Made by a program: the position numbers and the translations under genes. Shown piece after piece: positions 43,167-55,164 of a stretch of DNA of 64,000 nt; the first letter of the stretch is position 1; each line of letters opens with the position of its first letter. This DNA is from Watersipora subatra (Eukaryota; Bryozoa; Gymnolaemata; Cheilostomatida; Watersiporidae), in contig NC_088717.1 of NCBI RefSeq assembly GCF_963576615.1, positions 58,268,749-58,332,748 of the forward strand, given 5' to 3'. The notes under the pieces were generated by a model, which worked only from the letters and a program-made list of their open reading frames with translations, searched no databases and was not told where the DNA came from.

Positions 43167-43592
43167 TATAACTCCACCTTCACCGGAAACGGAGGGAAAA
43201 TGTGAGACAGTGAAGAGAGATCTTCTATTCGCTCTCTTACGGCTTGAAGCTCAGTGAGTAAGGACGTGCTTATTTTTGTCTCCTGCTAAATAATGACTTG
43301 TTGAAAACCCACTGAACTAAAGCCTCCTTAGTTCACATGGTACCATGAGTTTACTTTCAGAAGAAGCGTAATACGTTTGTGTAGTGCTAAGTTGATACGA
43401 TAGTGTAGTGTTAAAGTGAGGTAAGTATAGTGAATTGTGTCTGACAATTGTAGAGTGTGCATAGATGCTTGGCGAGGTGCATTGCGGTGTAGTGACTACC
43501 CATAAATACACGAACGGATTTCAATTGACTGTTCCGTTCTATTTTCTGTTCAGTAGATTCTATTTAATTTTTTTCGATTTACTTTAGAATAA

Positions 43593-44840
43593 TGGCTAGA
43601 AGAGGGGTGAATACAAACATTTTTGTTAGCTTCCCTGTGCTAAATATTTTAGCTACTGACATGTTTAATATTTGGAAAAGATTTAGTGATGAGTTACTAC
43701 TTTGTATAGAGATAAGGTTTTTGAGATGGGTGAGAGGAAGGTGACTGCGGGGGAAGATTCTGTCCTGGTCTCCAACTTCACACCTAGGGCTCGATTACCA
43801 GCCCTCTTAAAAGCTGTAAGCCAGGAAGGTAGGAAAACCCTAAGGTCATTGGGATTTGAGACTAATAGCCCAGACTCAACTTTCAACCAGGCTTAGCACC
43901 TGCTGAGAGGGCATTATGAAAGAGAGGAAAACGTTAACGTCAAGACCAAAGTTTGTTTCTGTGAAACACCCTGTGGAAGAAAACGATCGAGACTTTTGAA
44001 GGGTGGAGCGGCTTAGTAGGCAGCTTAATTTTGGTACGAATGATGATTCACAGAAAAGCTTTGCTCTGGTCATTGCCATGAATGGAGTATGTGACACAAA
44101 ATTGAGTCGAGATTTGACGGCTCAAAATAATCTGGACTAGGAAAAGTTGACAAACCTCTGGACCAGAAATGCAGTGCAAGAAGCCTCAAACACGCGCGCG
44201 GCAGAGCCTAGGTCTACCCGACCTACGGCCGCTCAACATAGTGCGACACCGAAAGCTGCTGTGCCAACCCCAGGGGCTAGTACCTTTTCGGAGGCTACAG
44301 GTGTAGGGGCTACTAGACAGCAGCGTGTCAAAGAAAGAGGTTGGCGAGGTACAAAGGCAAGAGGGCCGAGACTGACGTTGAAAGAGAACTTGAGAAGGGA
44401 CAGTAGTAGTGACAATTACAAGGCTCGAGGACGCCATGGGCGTTATGATGACTACAGACGCGGTTCTAGCAGTCGTGAGGGTAGTCAGGAACGCTATGGG
44501 CATCATAGTGGCTACAGGGGTGGCTCTAGCAGCCATGAAGGTAGTCACGAAAGATGTTATCGCTGTTACCGTTATAGTCTTAGCAGTGATTCAGATGGTC
44601 CCAAGGACAGTAAAGACGGGAATAGTTATCGGCAAAGGAGTCGTGACTCTCCGTCCAGAGAAGTGATGACAAGTGCTGTGAGTGTGTCGCAATGGACCAC
44701 TTAGCGAGAAATTGTCCCCGAGTTAGATGCAATAATTTCAAGAAAATTGGGCAAATGGCGGGTGCATGCGACAGGCCAAGCCAATGCCGCACATGTGACG
44801 GCAAATATCACACTGAGAGCGAGTGTTCTTTTAAATCAAG
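43593..44840 (+). pseudogene. Gag of the second Gypsy element, broken
   Basis: Starts MARRGVNTNIFVSF; later stops and frameshifts. The middle part (about 44147-44700) is rich in Arg, Ser and Gly (YDDYRRGSSSREGSQERYG, repeated in variant form) and leads into a cysteine-rich segment CCECVAMDHLARNCPRV at about 44660-44720, a nucleocapsid-type zinc knuckle. Followed by the protease region (LNTEADVTVL at about 44958) in which the catalytic DTG reads NTE. Confidence 0.75.
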
Positions 44841-45428
44841 GATAGACCAATAGTAGTAGTAATAAGGTTTGGATAGTTTCTAACCGCGATTCTAGTTGAC
44901 TAGCTGATGATTTCAGACTTGCTCTCTCGGTCCATGGCCAAGATGTTCCTTTCTGTCTAAACACTGAGGCAGACGTCACTGTGTTGACGGAAGGAACTCA
45001 AAAGTCTTTGGATTTGCCACTCTTTCTAGTTCCACAATTTTGGTTGAGCAAGGGGAAAGGGATTGAGTGTGGCAGGAGTTGCTGATGTCAAAATCAAAAG
45101 CAAGCGAAAGTTCACTAACTGCAAAGCACATGTGGCGCTGGGTGCATGCGATAGAAACCTATAGGGAGCACAAGAAATCTTAGACTTAGGTCTTTTTAGT
45201 GATTGTAAATGCTACAAATCCAGAAGTATTTGATCCGGTAAAGGAATTTCCTAGACTCTTTCAAAGGCTAAGAACAATGCCAGGCCTGTTTAGCATTACA
45301 CTAAAGGAAAACACTGAACCTTATCATCTTTTCTCTCCGAGTCCAATAGCTGCTAATCTTTATGACAAGGCAAGGGCTAAAATAGAGAAGATGTTAGCGC
45401 TGGGAGTTATTGAGTCAGTAGAACCATA

Positions 45429-47105
45429 GAGTTATCTTTCCCTAGAGTGATAACATTGCCTTCAACAACACGAGCGTTTCCGGTGCCAACAAGGAGTGTT
45501 TAGGTCACGCCCCTTTTTTGTGCTAGTCAATCGTAGTGATTGACTAGATCAATAACATCAGCCATGAGAATGGTTAAACAATGATCATGAATTTCCACAG
45601 TTGAGATAGTAATTATTGCTCATATTAAAGAAATGATGATTATAGTTTATAACTCTAATAGATGCTTATTATTTGAAGCAATTCAAATTTTAAAAGTTAG
45701 AGTGGCAAATGTCGTAATATGTTAAATAAAAATAAATTATACTTAATTATACTAAATTATAATTATACATTGTATAAAAATGAAATAGACTCTTTTATTA
45801 CTTTATTTATTAAATAATTTTTTATTGTAATCATAGCTAAACAGATTATATTTAGCCATTACTTGCTAATTATTTCAGATTTACATTTAAACACATTTGC
45901 AGTTTCATTTTTCTTCCTAATTTATTTCAACACAAAACTTCTTTCATGATATAAAATTTAAAAGTTGTAGTTGTTTGAAAAAGTTTGAAAACCTTTACAG
46001 TTGTTTTTATTTTCTCTCTCCTCTTCATTTATTTCAATTACACAAAACACTTCTCATGATATGTAGTTTGAAATTTAGAGTGGCAAATGTTATATGTTAA
46101 ATAAAAATAAATTATACTTAATTATACTAAATTATAATTATATAAAAATAAAATAGACTTTTTTATTACTGCTATGTCTTATTCTTCAAGGTCAGCTAGC
46201 TAGCAGAAATGACCTACATGTACTTACGCAATTGTTGTTTTTTGCTTAGAGTGACTCATTCTCCTAATATGGCATGGCTTGCTATCTTCTTGCATGCTAG
46301 TCAGTTTATTAAATAGATTGTAAGAGACAAGTCAACGTCTCGTTTCTACACAACCTAAAGATTTATCAATTATCTTATTTTTAAATAATTTTTCATTGTA
46401 ATCATAGCTAAACAGATTATATTTAGCCATTACTTGCTAATTATTTTACATTTAAGCACATTTACAGTTTTATTTTTCTTCCTAATTTATTTCAACAAAA
46501 CACTTCTTTCATGATATGAAATTTAAAAGTTGTTGTTGTTTGAAAAAACTTGAAAACATTTACAGTTGTTTTTTTTTTCTCTTAATTCATTTGAACTACG
46601 TAAAAATATTTCCTCATAATATGAAGTTTAAAAGTTAGAATGGTAAATGTTATATAAAAATGAATTTTCTGTCCAAAGACTTTTTTATTACTCGGGCAAC
46701 GCCGGGTAGTACAGCTCAGTTGATGGCAGTCGATTAGCTTTCCATCACACTAATGTAATACAACCCCAGTATGACTATCTATCTTATCTATGAGTAACTG
46801 ATTGCATTAACTCACTTACTTAACACTATTTATTCAGGGCCTTTGCAAGTCATGTAGGTATTGAACAGCTTTAAATAATAAACATATATTAGAGTAATAA
46901 ACTATAATCATCATTTCTTTAATATGAGCAATAATTACTATCTTAACTGTGGAAATTCATGATCATTGTTTAACCATTCTAATGGCTGATTTTATTGATC
47001 TAGTCAATCACTACGATTGACTAGCACAAAAAAGGGCGTGACCTAAACGCTCCTTGTTAGCACCAGAAACTCTCATGTTGTTATCACTCTAGGAGGAGAT
47101 AACTC
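45429..47105. mobile_element. TA-flanked foldback DNA element inside Gypsy RT
   Basis: Inverted arms of about 230-250 bp, starting GAGTTATCTTTCCCTAGAGT and ending with its inverse GATAACTC, with TA on both sides (45427-45428, 47106-47107). The arms share GGTCACGCCCNTTTTTTGTG. The interior holds degenerate Helitron-derived sequence (GGGCAACGCCGGGTAGTACA at about 46690) in repeated AT-rich blocks. No transposase. Confidence 0.9.
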
Positions 47106-47386
47106 TATAAGTAGAACAACCAACTGATTGAAGCTCAGGACTGACCATAGCTCTAAAGCCCAACGGCGCCATAACAATGTGTGTGGACCTTACCCACCTC
47201 AATCAAGGTGTGAAAAGAGAGACATATCAACTCTCACGAGTCAGTGACATGTTGTCGAGACTGGCTGAGGGTCGTATCTTCTCCAAGGTCGATCACAATT
47301 TCAGGATCTTTGCAAATTAGGCTTGACTCTAAGAGTAAGTCACTGAAGACCTTTATCTCTTCATGGGGGGAAGTATTGCTTTAAAC

Positions 47387-48722
47387 CAGGGGTTCCCAAC
47401 CTGGGGTACAAGCACCCCGAGGGGTACATTTTAGAAATCTAGGTGGTACAATACAAGTTATAAGCTTAATAAATTTTTGATTTGTTTGGCTCTAATTATT
47501 AATAATTTGCTCAAACCACTGCTATAGAGCTATTATTGGCATCATTTTAAAGCCAACTAGTTTGCCATTCTGACAAACTTAGGCAAGCATCAGCCCTAAA
47601 CACAAGGTTGTTTCGTCAACTATGTCAAGATTGGGGTGCAGATCATGAAAACCTCCTTTACTACACAGAAGTGAGATGGCTTTCTAAAGGCAATATCCTG
47701 AATCGATTTGTGGGACTGATTGATGAGATTGCAGCTTTTTTTGGGACACAGACTTCTGGGAAAGCTTCAAGATTCAGTGAGAAGTTAAGGACTTCAGAAT
47801 GGAAATGGAAAGCTGCATATCTGAGAGATATCTTCTTAAGATTAAACACTGTCAACACATCCCTTCAAGGGAACTCTACCACTGTAATTGATTTTACAGA
47901 CGAGCTTAGAGCATTTATCATGCAACTAGAGATGTGGAGAAAGTAAATGCTGGATCATTTGATGTTTGATAGTTTGTCAGAAGTATTGCCTTCACATGAT
48001 TCAATTTCATTCATGAAAGATCTGGTTGCAGACCACCTCTCTGACCTGGCTTGCTAGTTTCAACAATATTTTCCTGACTTAAATAACACAGATTTGAAGT
48101 TGGCTAGAAACCCATTTATGTTAAATGTAGCTGATATTGATAGTGACATGCAAGAAGAGTTGATTGACCGTCTCAATGACTCTGGTGCACATGATAGATT
48201 TAAAGATTGCATTCTTAGCAAGTTTTGGTGCTCATTGATAACATTCTACCCAAAGCTTTCAGAGCTAGATTTAAAAGTATTGCTCATATTTCCTAGTAGT
48301 TATAAGTTTGAGCAAGAGTTTTCCTCTCTTTTGTGCATGAAAAGCAAATATCGCTCACGACTAAATGTTGATGACGGCCTCAGAGTTTCATTATCTGTTA
48401 CTGAAGTAAACATCAAACAGCTCACTGATGCAAAGCAGGCACAGCCTTCCCATTAGACTGGCCTAAATAAAGTGGGAAAGTAACGAAACACTGATGTATA
48501 AAAGTTGTACTGCATAGTTATCATTATTTTAATAAATAGTAATTTCATACTGTACCACATTTCTTTACCTGTTTAAGTGACACATTTTAATAATGCACAC
48601 ATGTCATATTAATGAAGTTAGACCAATAATACCCTTGATTGAACTGTGTTTTCTAAAGGGGTACATTTTTTTAAATATGATTCCCAAGGGGTACCTAGGC
48701 CAAAAAAGGTTGGGAACCCCTG
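47387..48722 (+). mobile_element. hAT transposon inside Gypsy RT
   Basis: 1336 bp with inverted ends CAGGGGTTCCCAACCTGGGG / AGGTTGGGAACCCCTG and a perfect 8-bp duplication CTTTAAAC (47379-47386, 48723-48730). Removing it restores continuity of the RT frame. Confidence 0.97.
47608..48456 (+). pseudogene. hAT transposase C-terminal remnant (ZBED5/FAM200-like)
   Basis: FRQLCQDWGADHENLLYYTE and VRWLSKGNILNRF are typical of the hAT branch related to ZBED5, FAM200 and SCAND3. The C-terminal dimerisation part lies at 48250-48420 (FPSSYKFEQEFSSLLCMKSK). Stops near 47944 and 48056 and the lack of the N-terminal BED finger and first catalytic Asp show a decayed, internally deleted copy. Confidence 0.88.
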
Positions 48723-50953
48723 CTTTAAACGAATGCCTTTCGGCATCTCCTCAGCTCTTGAGTATTATCAGAAGAGCATGGAAAAGATTTTGGCCAGGTG
48801 TACGGAGTGATCTGTCTAATGGATGATGTCTTAATCTTCGGTAAGGATGAGACCACTCACTAAAAAAACGGTTGAGCATGGTACTATCTAAGATGGAACC
48901 TGCTGGAGTGACAAAAAATTCGATTATCACCTAGTAGGTCGATATTTTAAGGTATATATAGACCACAAACCTCTAGTCGCTATTCTTGGTGACAAGGATC
49001 TGTCTAAGCTACCTTTGCAGGTACAACAATTTAAAATGAGGATGATGAGATATGATTATTTTATTTTTCATACCCCAGGACCTCAAATGTACCTAGCAGA
49101 CACATTAAGTTGGTCCAGCGCTGCTAACAGTGAAAACGTATGCCACTGCTCGGCAATGGAATAGTACGTCGAGACACAGGTTGCGGAGATGCTAGACCTG
49201 TGGGCAAACTGAGTTGTTTAATGCCACTCGGCGAGAGACAACATCCCGAAAATGTTTGGAATACCTTGCAAAAAGGGTGGCTAAACAAAAATAAATTGGA
49301 TGGTGAGCTCGTTAAGTTGTACGATAGTCGTGATATGATTACATCACGACCCTTGATATGATTACATCATATCAAGGGTTAATTTTTTTCAAAGGCAGAA
49401 TTTACACTCCGAGTGAGTTAAGGCCTATTTACCTCGCATGGTTCCATGAAAGCCATCAGTGGATCGAAAAGATGCAAGTGAAAATGAGACAATTCACTTG
49501 GTGGCCTTCAATGAATGGTGATATAGACCATTATTTCTCTCGATGTAATGCCTGTATTAGACAGTTCCACCAAACACCAGCCCATAGAGCGTGCTCAGCT
49601 TCCTGAAGCTCCTTGGTTGGAGATTGGATGCGATGTTATGGAACATCAAGGTAACTTGTGCCTAGTCATGGTGAATTACTACTCCAGGTGGATTGAAGTA
49701 CCCCGAATTCAAGCTCAGACTTCTTGTCTTGTAATTGAAGCCATGAGGCCAGTGTTTGCCAGGCTGGGTGTGCCAAAATTAGTCAGGAGTGATAACTGAC
49801 CACTGACCATGTTTTGCTAGCCAGCAATATCGCAACTTTACGGAAACATGGGGCATCCAAATAGCCACCAGCAGCCCGAAGTATGCGCCATCCAACAGAC
49901 TAGCCAAACGGGCGGTTAAAACTGTCAAGCAGATGTGGGATATGTCGACGGACAAAGACAAGTCACTCATTGATTACCGATTGACACCACTCAAATCATG
50001 ATATTCCCCGAGCAAGTTAATGTTTGGTAGATCAATCAGGACAACTTTGAAAAAATATGTTCCTGAGTTGTAGACTACGATCTATTTGAACATAAAGAAC
50101 TCGAGGCCAAAAAGGCCAAGCCTGAGAAATGGAACGCTAAATACAGAACTATGCCTCTGTCAGAATTCCAACCAGGACAGCGGGTGTGGGTTAATGCTCC
50201 ATCCGACGTTGGTAAGGAAGGTGTTATAGTCCGAGTCGACAGCTCTCCTGAGAGCTATTGGGTCCGTGTAGGACAGAGAGAACTTCGTCGCAACCGTAGG
50301 CATTTATTTGTGCTTTATGACTGATTGTAAATAAGATGACCATTTTCTCATACAGCCTATCGGTGTGGGAAATGCTGACGAGGCTGTCATAAGTAAAAGG
50401 GTCATAGGTGAACAAGCTCTTCCCGCATTGCTAACCCCTAGGGTGCCTAGCTCAGCTATTCCCGCTTTGATTAAAGGCAAATTTGGTAATGTAGGTGATG
50501 CCATAGATCACAATGATGCTAATGCCAGTAGTGATAACACTTTTAGCAATGGTGCTAACACCAATGCTTGTGGTGAGGGTACTCGTAGCCAAGCTGGTTA
50601 CAACAAAAAACTGCCTGCTAACCAGAGCATAGCTGATAGCATAGAAAGCAATTTAGCCGCCCTTTTAGACCTTTCAGCCGATTTTAGACGCCTTTTGCCC
50701 TGACCGCTCAACTGAGGGTGATGCGTTGCCCAACAGACCTGCAGAAGCACAGCAAACCAGTAGTAGTAGCCGGGTTGGTAGTGAAGAGAATCACGCTCTT
50801 CTGCCTGCGAACCCCACCGCTGAGACTGGTGACAGAGTAACCACTAGTAGGCAGACTGTCAAGACGAAGAGGCACGATGGTTTCCTCTATCATAAATACT
50901 GTTCTTTTTTTGTAGATTACTAATTCCAAATCTACATAATCTAAGCAACCACT

Positions 50954-51256
50954 ATGAAGTGTCCTAATCTTCACTGCAAAGACTCAGGCGACCACTTGGG
51001 AAAGGACTGCCCGAGATGTTGGAAATGTGGAGAGACCTCCCACACAACCGACCAATGCATTCGTGTCAAGTGCAAAAAGTGCAAACAAGAAGAACATGAG
51101 AGGAAATGGTGCCCACGCATAGTCTGCAACATGTGCGGGGTAAAGGGCCACTCAGTTGAGGTTTGCCGAACCTCGTCAAGAAGGAGAGGAGGAAAGGCGA
51201 AAACCTTTTCCAGTCCTTCAGTGCCTGCAGGAGATTCATCTAAAAAGGGCCAGGCT
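50954..51256 (+). CDS. 3' ORF of Gypsy element: zinc-knuckle protein
   Basis: 101 codons starting MKCPNLHCKDSGDHLGKDC, between integrase and the 3' LTR. It has three regular CX2CX4HX4C knuckles (CWKCGETSHTTDQC, CKKCKQEEHERKWC, CNMCGVKGHSVEVC) and a fourth, irregular one at the N-terminus, then a basic Ser-rich tail (TSSRRRGGKAKTFSS). After the stop the similar-looking sequence goes on in other frames to about 51570 with a charged, coiled-coil-like part (MKKLGRREKELRARRREYEK). Position is that of an env-like ORF, but there is no signal peptide or membrane segment. Function unknown; nucleic-acid binding is likely. Confidence 0.65.
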
Positions 51257-51259
51257 TAA

Positions 51260-52000
51260 CGCCGACGTGGTGCAAAAGAGGACGGGAGTAGCCAACATGA
51301 GATGACCTCCCGAGCCACCAGCCAACTCGTAGCCAGACAGCGGAGTCCCGCCAATGCCTTCAGCTTAGAAAACATCCGAACGACAATCAAGGGAGGATCT
51401 GGTCCCCAGACAGATTTTGAGAGAGAGTTGCGAACCCTCAAAGAAAAGTACGGCACTAAAAAGACGGTATGAGGCTAATATGAAGAAACTGGGGAGACGA
51501 GAGAAAGAGCTCCGTGCTAGGAGGCGTGAATACGAGAAAGTTCCTCCTCTCAGAGATATTTTAGTCTCAGCTGACTCTCCTTGGTTTCCGGGCCGTTCCC
51601 CAAACCCTCAGATCTTAAAGGCAACTTGCTGCTACCGTCCTGCCACCGCCATCCAGCGACAGCAGTAGGGCATTGGGTGGAGACTCCGACGACGATGAGA
51701 AAGACCACCTTGAGAGTGAAAGTCTTTCATTGGAAGAAGACAGAGTCGCGTCACCAGCCACAGCCCTCACAACAGAAGATTATGCTGTACAGACGACTGT
51801 AACCGAAGACCTGCTCACGGGAGACCGCGCTGACCCGACGAATGTAGCCAGAGACCTTACTCTAGAAGGAGACTGTGTTGCGCAGCCTGCCGCTGGTAGC
51901 CAGAGCCATAGAGACCCTAGCTCATGGGCTGTCGAAGGAAAAAACATGAACACTGCGGAAGAAGACATGTTACTCGATCCAAGTGAAACTGCAGTTTGAA
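51260..52000 (+). pseudogene. charged coiled-coil continuation of the 3' ORF, broken
   Basis: Open pieces in different frames encode LKEKYGTKK, KLGRREKELRARRREYEKVP, and an acidic part (51673-51999, GGDSDDDEKDHLESESLSLE). It looks like the decayed C-terminal half of the zinc-knuckle protein, or a second ORF. Not recognised. Confidence 0.4.
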
Positions 52001-52542
52001 CCTCGAAATAATGTCTAGAGAGATTCCAGACTCTCAGCAACATTTAGAAAAACCCAAGACTCTCAAGCCTTTCTAAAGGAGAGCTTCCAGGCTCCATCGC
52101 AAAGCCTGACGTTACCAGGGATGTCCGGAGTATCAGTGCGCCCTAGAGGCGTAAGGTAAAACTACCAGGTTCTACTCACAGAGATACCAGACTCTACAAG
52201 AAACTTATGTTTTCATACGTGCACTTGAGTGTGCAGAAGATCAGCAAATAATCGCTTACAGACTATGCAGGCTGCAGAGGACTAGGTCTCGCAGGATCTC
52301 CCAGAATCGAGGTGAACATCCTCTGCGAGAAAGCTGCTACCATCAAACAAAGGGAGATGTGATATTATCGGCTCGCTATAACTCAACCTTCACCTGAAGC
52401 AGAGAGAAAATGTGAAGGGAGATCTTCTATTCGCCCTCTTACGACTTGAAGCTTGATGAGTAAGGACATGCTTATTTTTGTCTCTTGCTAAGTAACGACT
52501 TGTTAGGAACCCAATGAACTAAAGCCTCCTTAGTTCACAACA

Positions 52543-52921
52543 ACCTGTTACGAAGTTTTTAAAACATTTTGATGATTGATGAAAATACTCTTCAGCAACA
52601 GCTCATGACATAACAGCAGCCATTGCTACGACGTATCGAACTCTATTTTTTAACTCTTATTTTCTAATTTTTCGGTTTTCCTGCAAAACTTTAAAAGCAA
52701 CACCATCGAAGTAAGTAATACATGTATCCGTCGATTATGTTTTACTCAAAGTGGTTCCTTGTTCAATTCAGTCTGATACTTTGACATATAAAAACTGTTT
52801 AACAAAAATGCTGACACCGACGGCACATGCTCTGCCCGAGGGAGAGCAATGCTTCACCAATAAAATGGTTAAATTTATCTTTTTCAAAATTCTGACCAGC
52901 TAGTCGAATAGTGGCTGCATT
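52543..52921. mobile_element. right half of CCRTAAAACCT transposon (unit B)
   Basis: Continues the copy interrupted at 43167. It aligns with 18668-19060 in unit A (GTTACGAAGTTTTTAAAACA, TTTAAAAGCAACACC). Then a deletion relative to A removes the sequence matching about 19070-19880. Confidence 0.7.
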
Positions 52922-53540
52922 AAGCAGCTCCAATAAGTAGCTGCAATTGTTCTGAAATACTTAAAACCGATTGATTGGTGCGAGTATTACAGCGTCGGTA
53001 TACCGACCTGAATGTCATGAGATGAAGTATCGTCGAAAGATAACCTTTATTCTAACTTTAACCTCCTAGAAACAAATAGATCAAGAACAGGTACACCCCG
53101 CTCTTATTATAGTTACATATATTTTTTACTTTATCGACGCATAAAATATTTGTTATTAGGTTTACTTTGCAAAATAAACCTTGCTGCCTGAAAAATATAC
53201 AATAGTAAATGGATGTCGAAAATGTACTTTATTTAATTTACTTTATTTAATTACTTAATTTATTATAAAATTACTAAAATCATGAACCATAAAACTTATG
53301 AAAGTGATAGGGCAAAGAAGAAAAGTTGCTGATGCAAACCAATAATATTGAAGTTACGGTGCGGCAAACAAATTCATGTCAAGTCTAGTTTTTCTTTTCT
53401 GTATGACCAAAAGGGTGAGTTTGGAAATATCTTGGAACATATTAGACCATGTACATGCATGTTACGGCTCGCATAACGTAAATTCCCTATAACGTAAACA
53501 TTTCTTGAACGAATCATTTACGTTGTAGGAGCGTCTACTG
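52922..53540. mobile_element. truncated TA-flanked MITE (unit B copy)
   Basis: Corresponds to 19880-20420 of unit A and ends ACGTTGTAGGAGCGTCTACT|G before TA. The left end was lost in the B deletion. Confidence 0.75.
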
Positions 53541-53640
53541 TATATGACAGGCCATGACAGGTGTCTATCAACGTGACCATCACTAGCAAGTAGTTAGTGG
53601 TTGTATCTGATACACTAACCTAGTCATAATATGTACTAAC

Positions 53641-53749
53641 CTCCAGGCTCGCAGTAAGTATTGTGCCTCCAATACATGTACCCAGCAGTAAATATGGCCA
53701 GCATGCTAGCGGTACAGAATATCTTCTTATAACGAAGAGATTTGCGCAG
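53641..53749 (-). CDS. PGAP2-like protein B, exon with RHNxYCEPG motif
   Basis: Minus strand, 109 nt, acceptor ACATTACAG and donor CCTGGAG|GTTAGT, phase 0 to phase 1, open. Reads LRKSLRYKKIFCTASMLAIF then TAGYMYWRHNTYCEPG. Same family evidence as copy A. An unclassified insertion of about 1.15 kb lies only about 24 bp upstream of its acceptor in the intron. Confidence 0.75.
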
Positions 53750-53772
53750 CTGTAATGTGGTACAATGTAATA

Positions 53773-54925
53773 CTAGAAATTCCCCTGTCATACAGCTCAC
53801 GACCAAAGTGATAATGAAAAAAGAAAGGGTACTGATGGTTGAGAAATGCAATATTAACAGTCAAATGGCACTGCAGTGCAATAGGATAACTGCAATAGTA
53901 GCTGTAATGTACTGGGTGTTATTATGTGAAACAAACAGCAATAATGAAAGGAAAAGATTATATGTTTATATCTCTCCCCCCCGCAATAGGAGAAATGCAA
54001 TATTGGAAGTAAAATGCACTGATATTATTAGAATAACCAATATTATCAATATAGTAATACAGTAATAATAGAAAACCAATGCACAATTTTGTTTACATTT
54101 CAAAAGGTCATAGCTAACAATATCAAGAAGTTGTGATATTGATATAGATTTTTAGAAAATCTATTTAACAAAACTATTTAGAAAAAATAATAACAGTAAC
54201 ATATTTCTCAACACCGGTCACTATATACTTTGATCTTGTAAATTCGAATGCTTATTCTTATAATTAGATCTTATAAAATCGAATAATTATTCTTATAATT
54301 AAATATTGCAATAATTTCATAAGAATCGTTAGAAAAAATATCATCGTCATTTCCTTTACTTTCACTGCTTTAGACATCAGTTGAAATACCAAAGTACTCG
54401 TAAGTGTCCAAAATGTCAGTTACTTTGAAATCAGCAAAAAAACGATTACTTTTCAGTACTTCTACGTGAATTACAGAAACCTTCGGTAATTGGACAATGC
54501 TATAGACTGGTGAAATGTCCACGTTTTTTTCGTGAAATGCGCACGACTTAATGGTTCTATTCTCTGTCGCTCGGCGTTTCGTTTGCCGGTCTTAATTTTG
54601 ATAAAAATAAGGCTTGTCAAGTTTTAATAACGATTTTAGGCTGAATTAATCTGTCTATTTATGTATAATCCAATCAGATGGGTAAGGTTTAGGAAATTTT
54701 CTACCAATAATAAAGATTTGGTAACATACTTAAATAGGTTTATATGTGTTTTGTATCGTTATTATACTTAGATGGCTCCATTGAAAAATGGTTAAATTTG
54801 TTGATGAGATTTCGGTACAAGGGTTTGCGACGGCCGTTGATGAATAATTTTCGTGAGTTGTGTGCACATATGCATTTATCATAAATCCCCCAAACAATCG
54901 CTCCGCTCATGTTTGGTCTTGGGAT
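53773..54925. mobile_element. unclassified insertion specific to unit B
   Basis: Unit A runs directly from GTACAATGTAAT to ATAAGACAAGCTGTCATGG; in B about 1.15 kb separate these. No inverted ends, LTRs or coding sequence recognised. Alternatively unit A lost this piece. Confidence 0.6.
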
Positions 54926-55164
54926 AAGACAGGCTGCCATGGATCCTAAACAGGTGTAAGCGCACAGTAGGTGGATCTAATGTTAAATGTTTTTTTTGGC
55001 CTTTTGCATGAAAATTAAAAGCGTTAAATGTGGGGATGACTGAGAACTATGCGAAAGATTTAAAATTGTTTTTGTTAAAATGTCAATAGATCTGTTTTTA
55101 GTTCTGTAATGTTCGTCTTCACATAATTTTAAAAAAAAGATATATGTAGAAGTGATGATAAGTG

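Larger units (their letters stand above)
45199..50330 (+). pseudogene. Pol of the second Gypsy element, split by insertions
   Basis: RT begins at 45199-45426 (KIEKMLALGVIESVEP), is cut by the foldback element, resumes at 47108 (MCVDLTHLNQGVKRETY), is cut by the hAT element, and resumes at 48731 with RMPFGISSALEYYQKSMEKI and the catalytic LMDDVLIF. RNase H end YIDHKPLVAILGDKDLSKLP is at about 48960. Integrase has the HHCC part (HESHQW..CNACIRQF, 49448-49570) and core IGCDVMEHQGNLCLVM (49625). A C-terminal GQRVWVNAPSDVGKEG lies at 50180. Many stops; inactive. Confidence 0.9.
43167..52539 (+). mobile_element. Ty3/Gypsy LTR retrotransposon with extra 3' ORF, carrying nested insertions
   Basis: 5' LTR about 43167-43337 (its first about 20 nt are missing) and 3' LTR 52358-52539 (TGTGATATTATCGG..TTAGTTCACA). 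TGGTACCATGAG follows the 5' LTR as primer site; CAAAGGGAGA precedes the 3' LTR. About 63 bp of flanking genome present in unit A (18605-18667) are deleted at the left edge, so no target duplication remains. Two younger elements interrupt Pol. Without them the element is about 6.4 kb. Confidence 0.92.

Noticed and set aside
43150-43170. Start of the second Gypsy 5' LTR at a TG near 43150
   Set aside because: The bases ATCATCAGAACTATA match unit A flanking DNA rather than the 3' LTR start, so the LTR is truncated instead.
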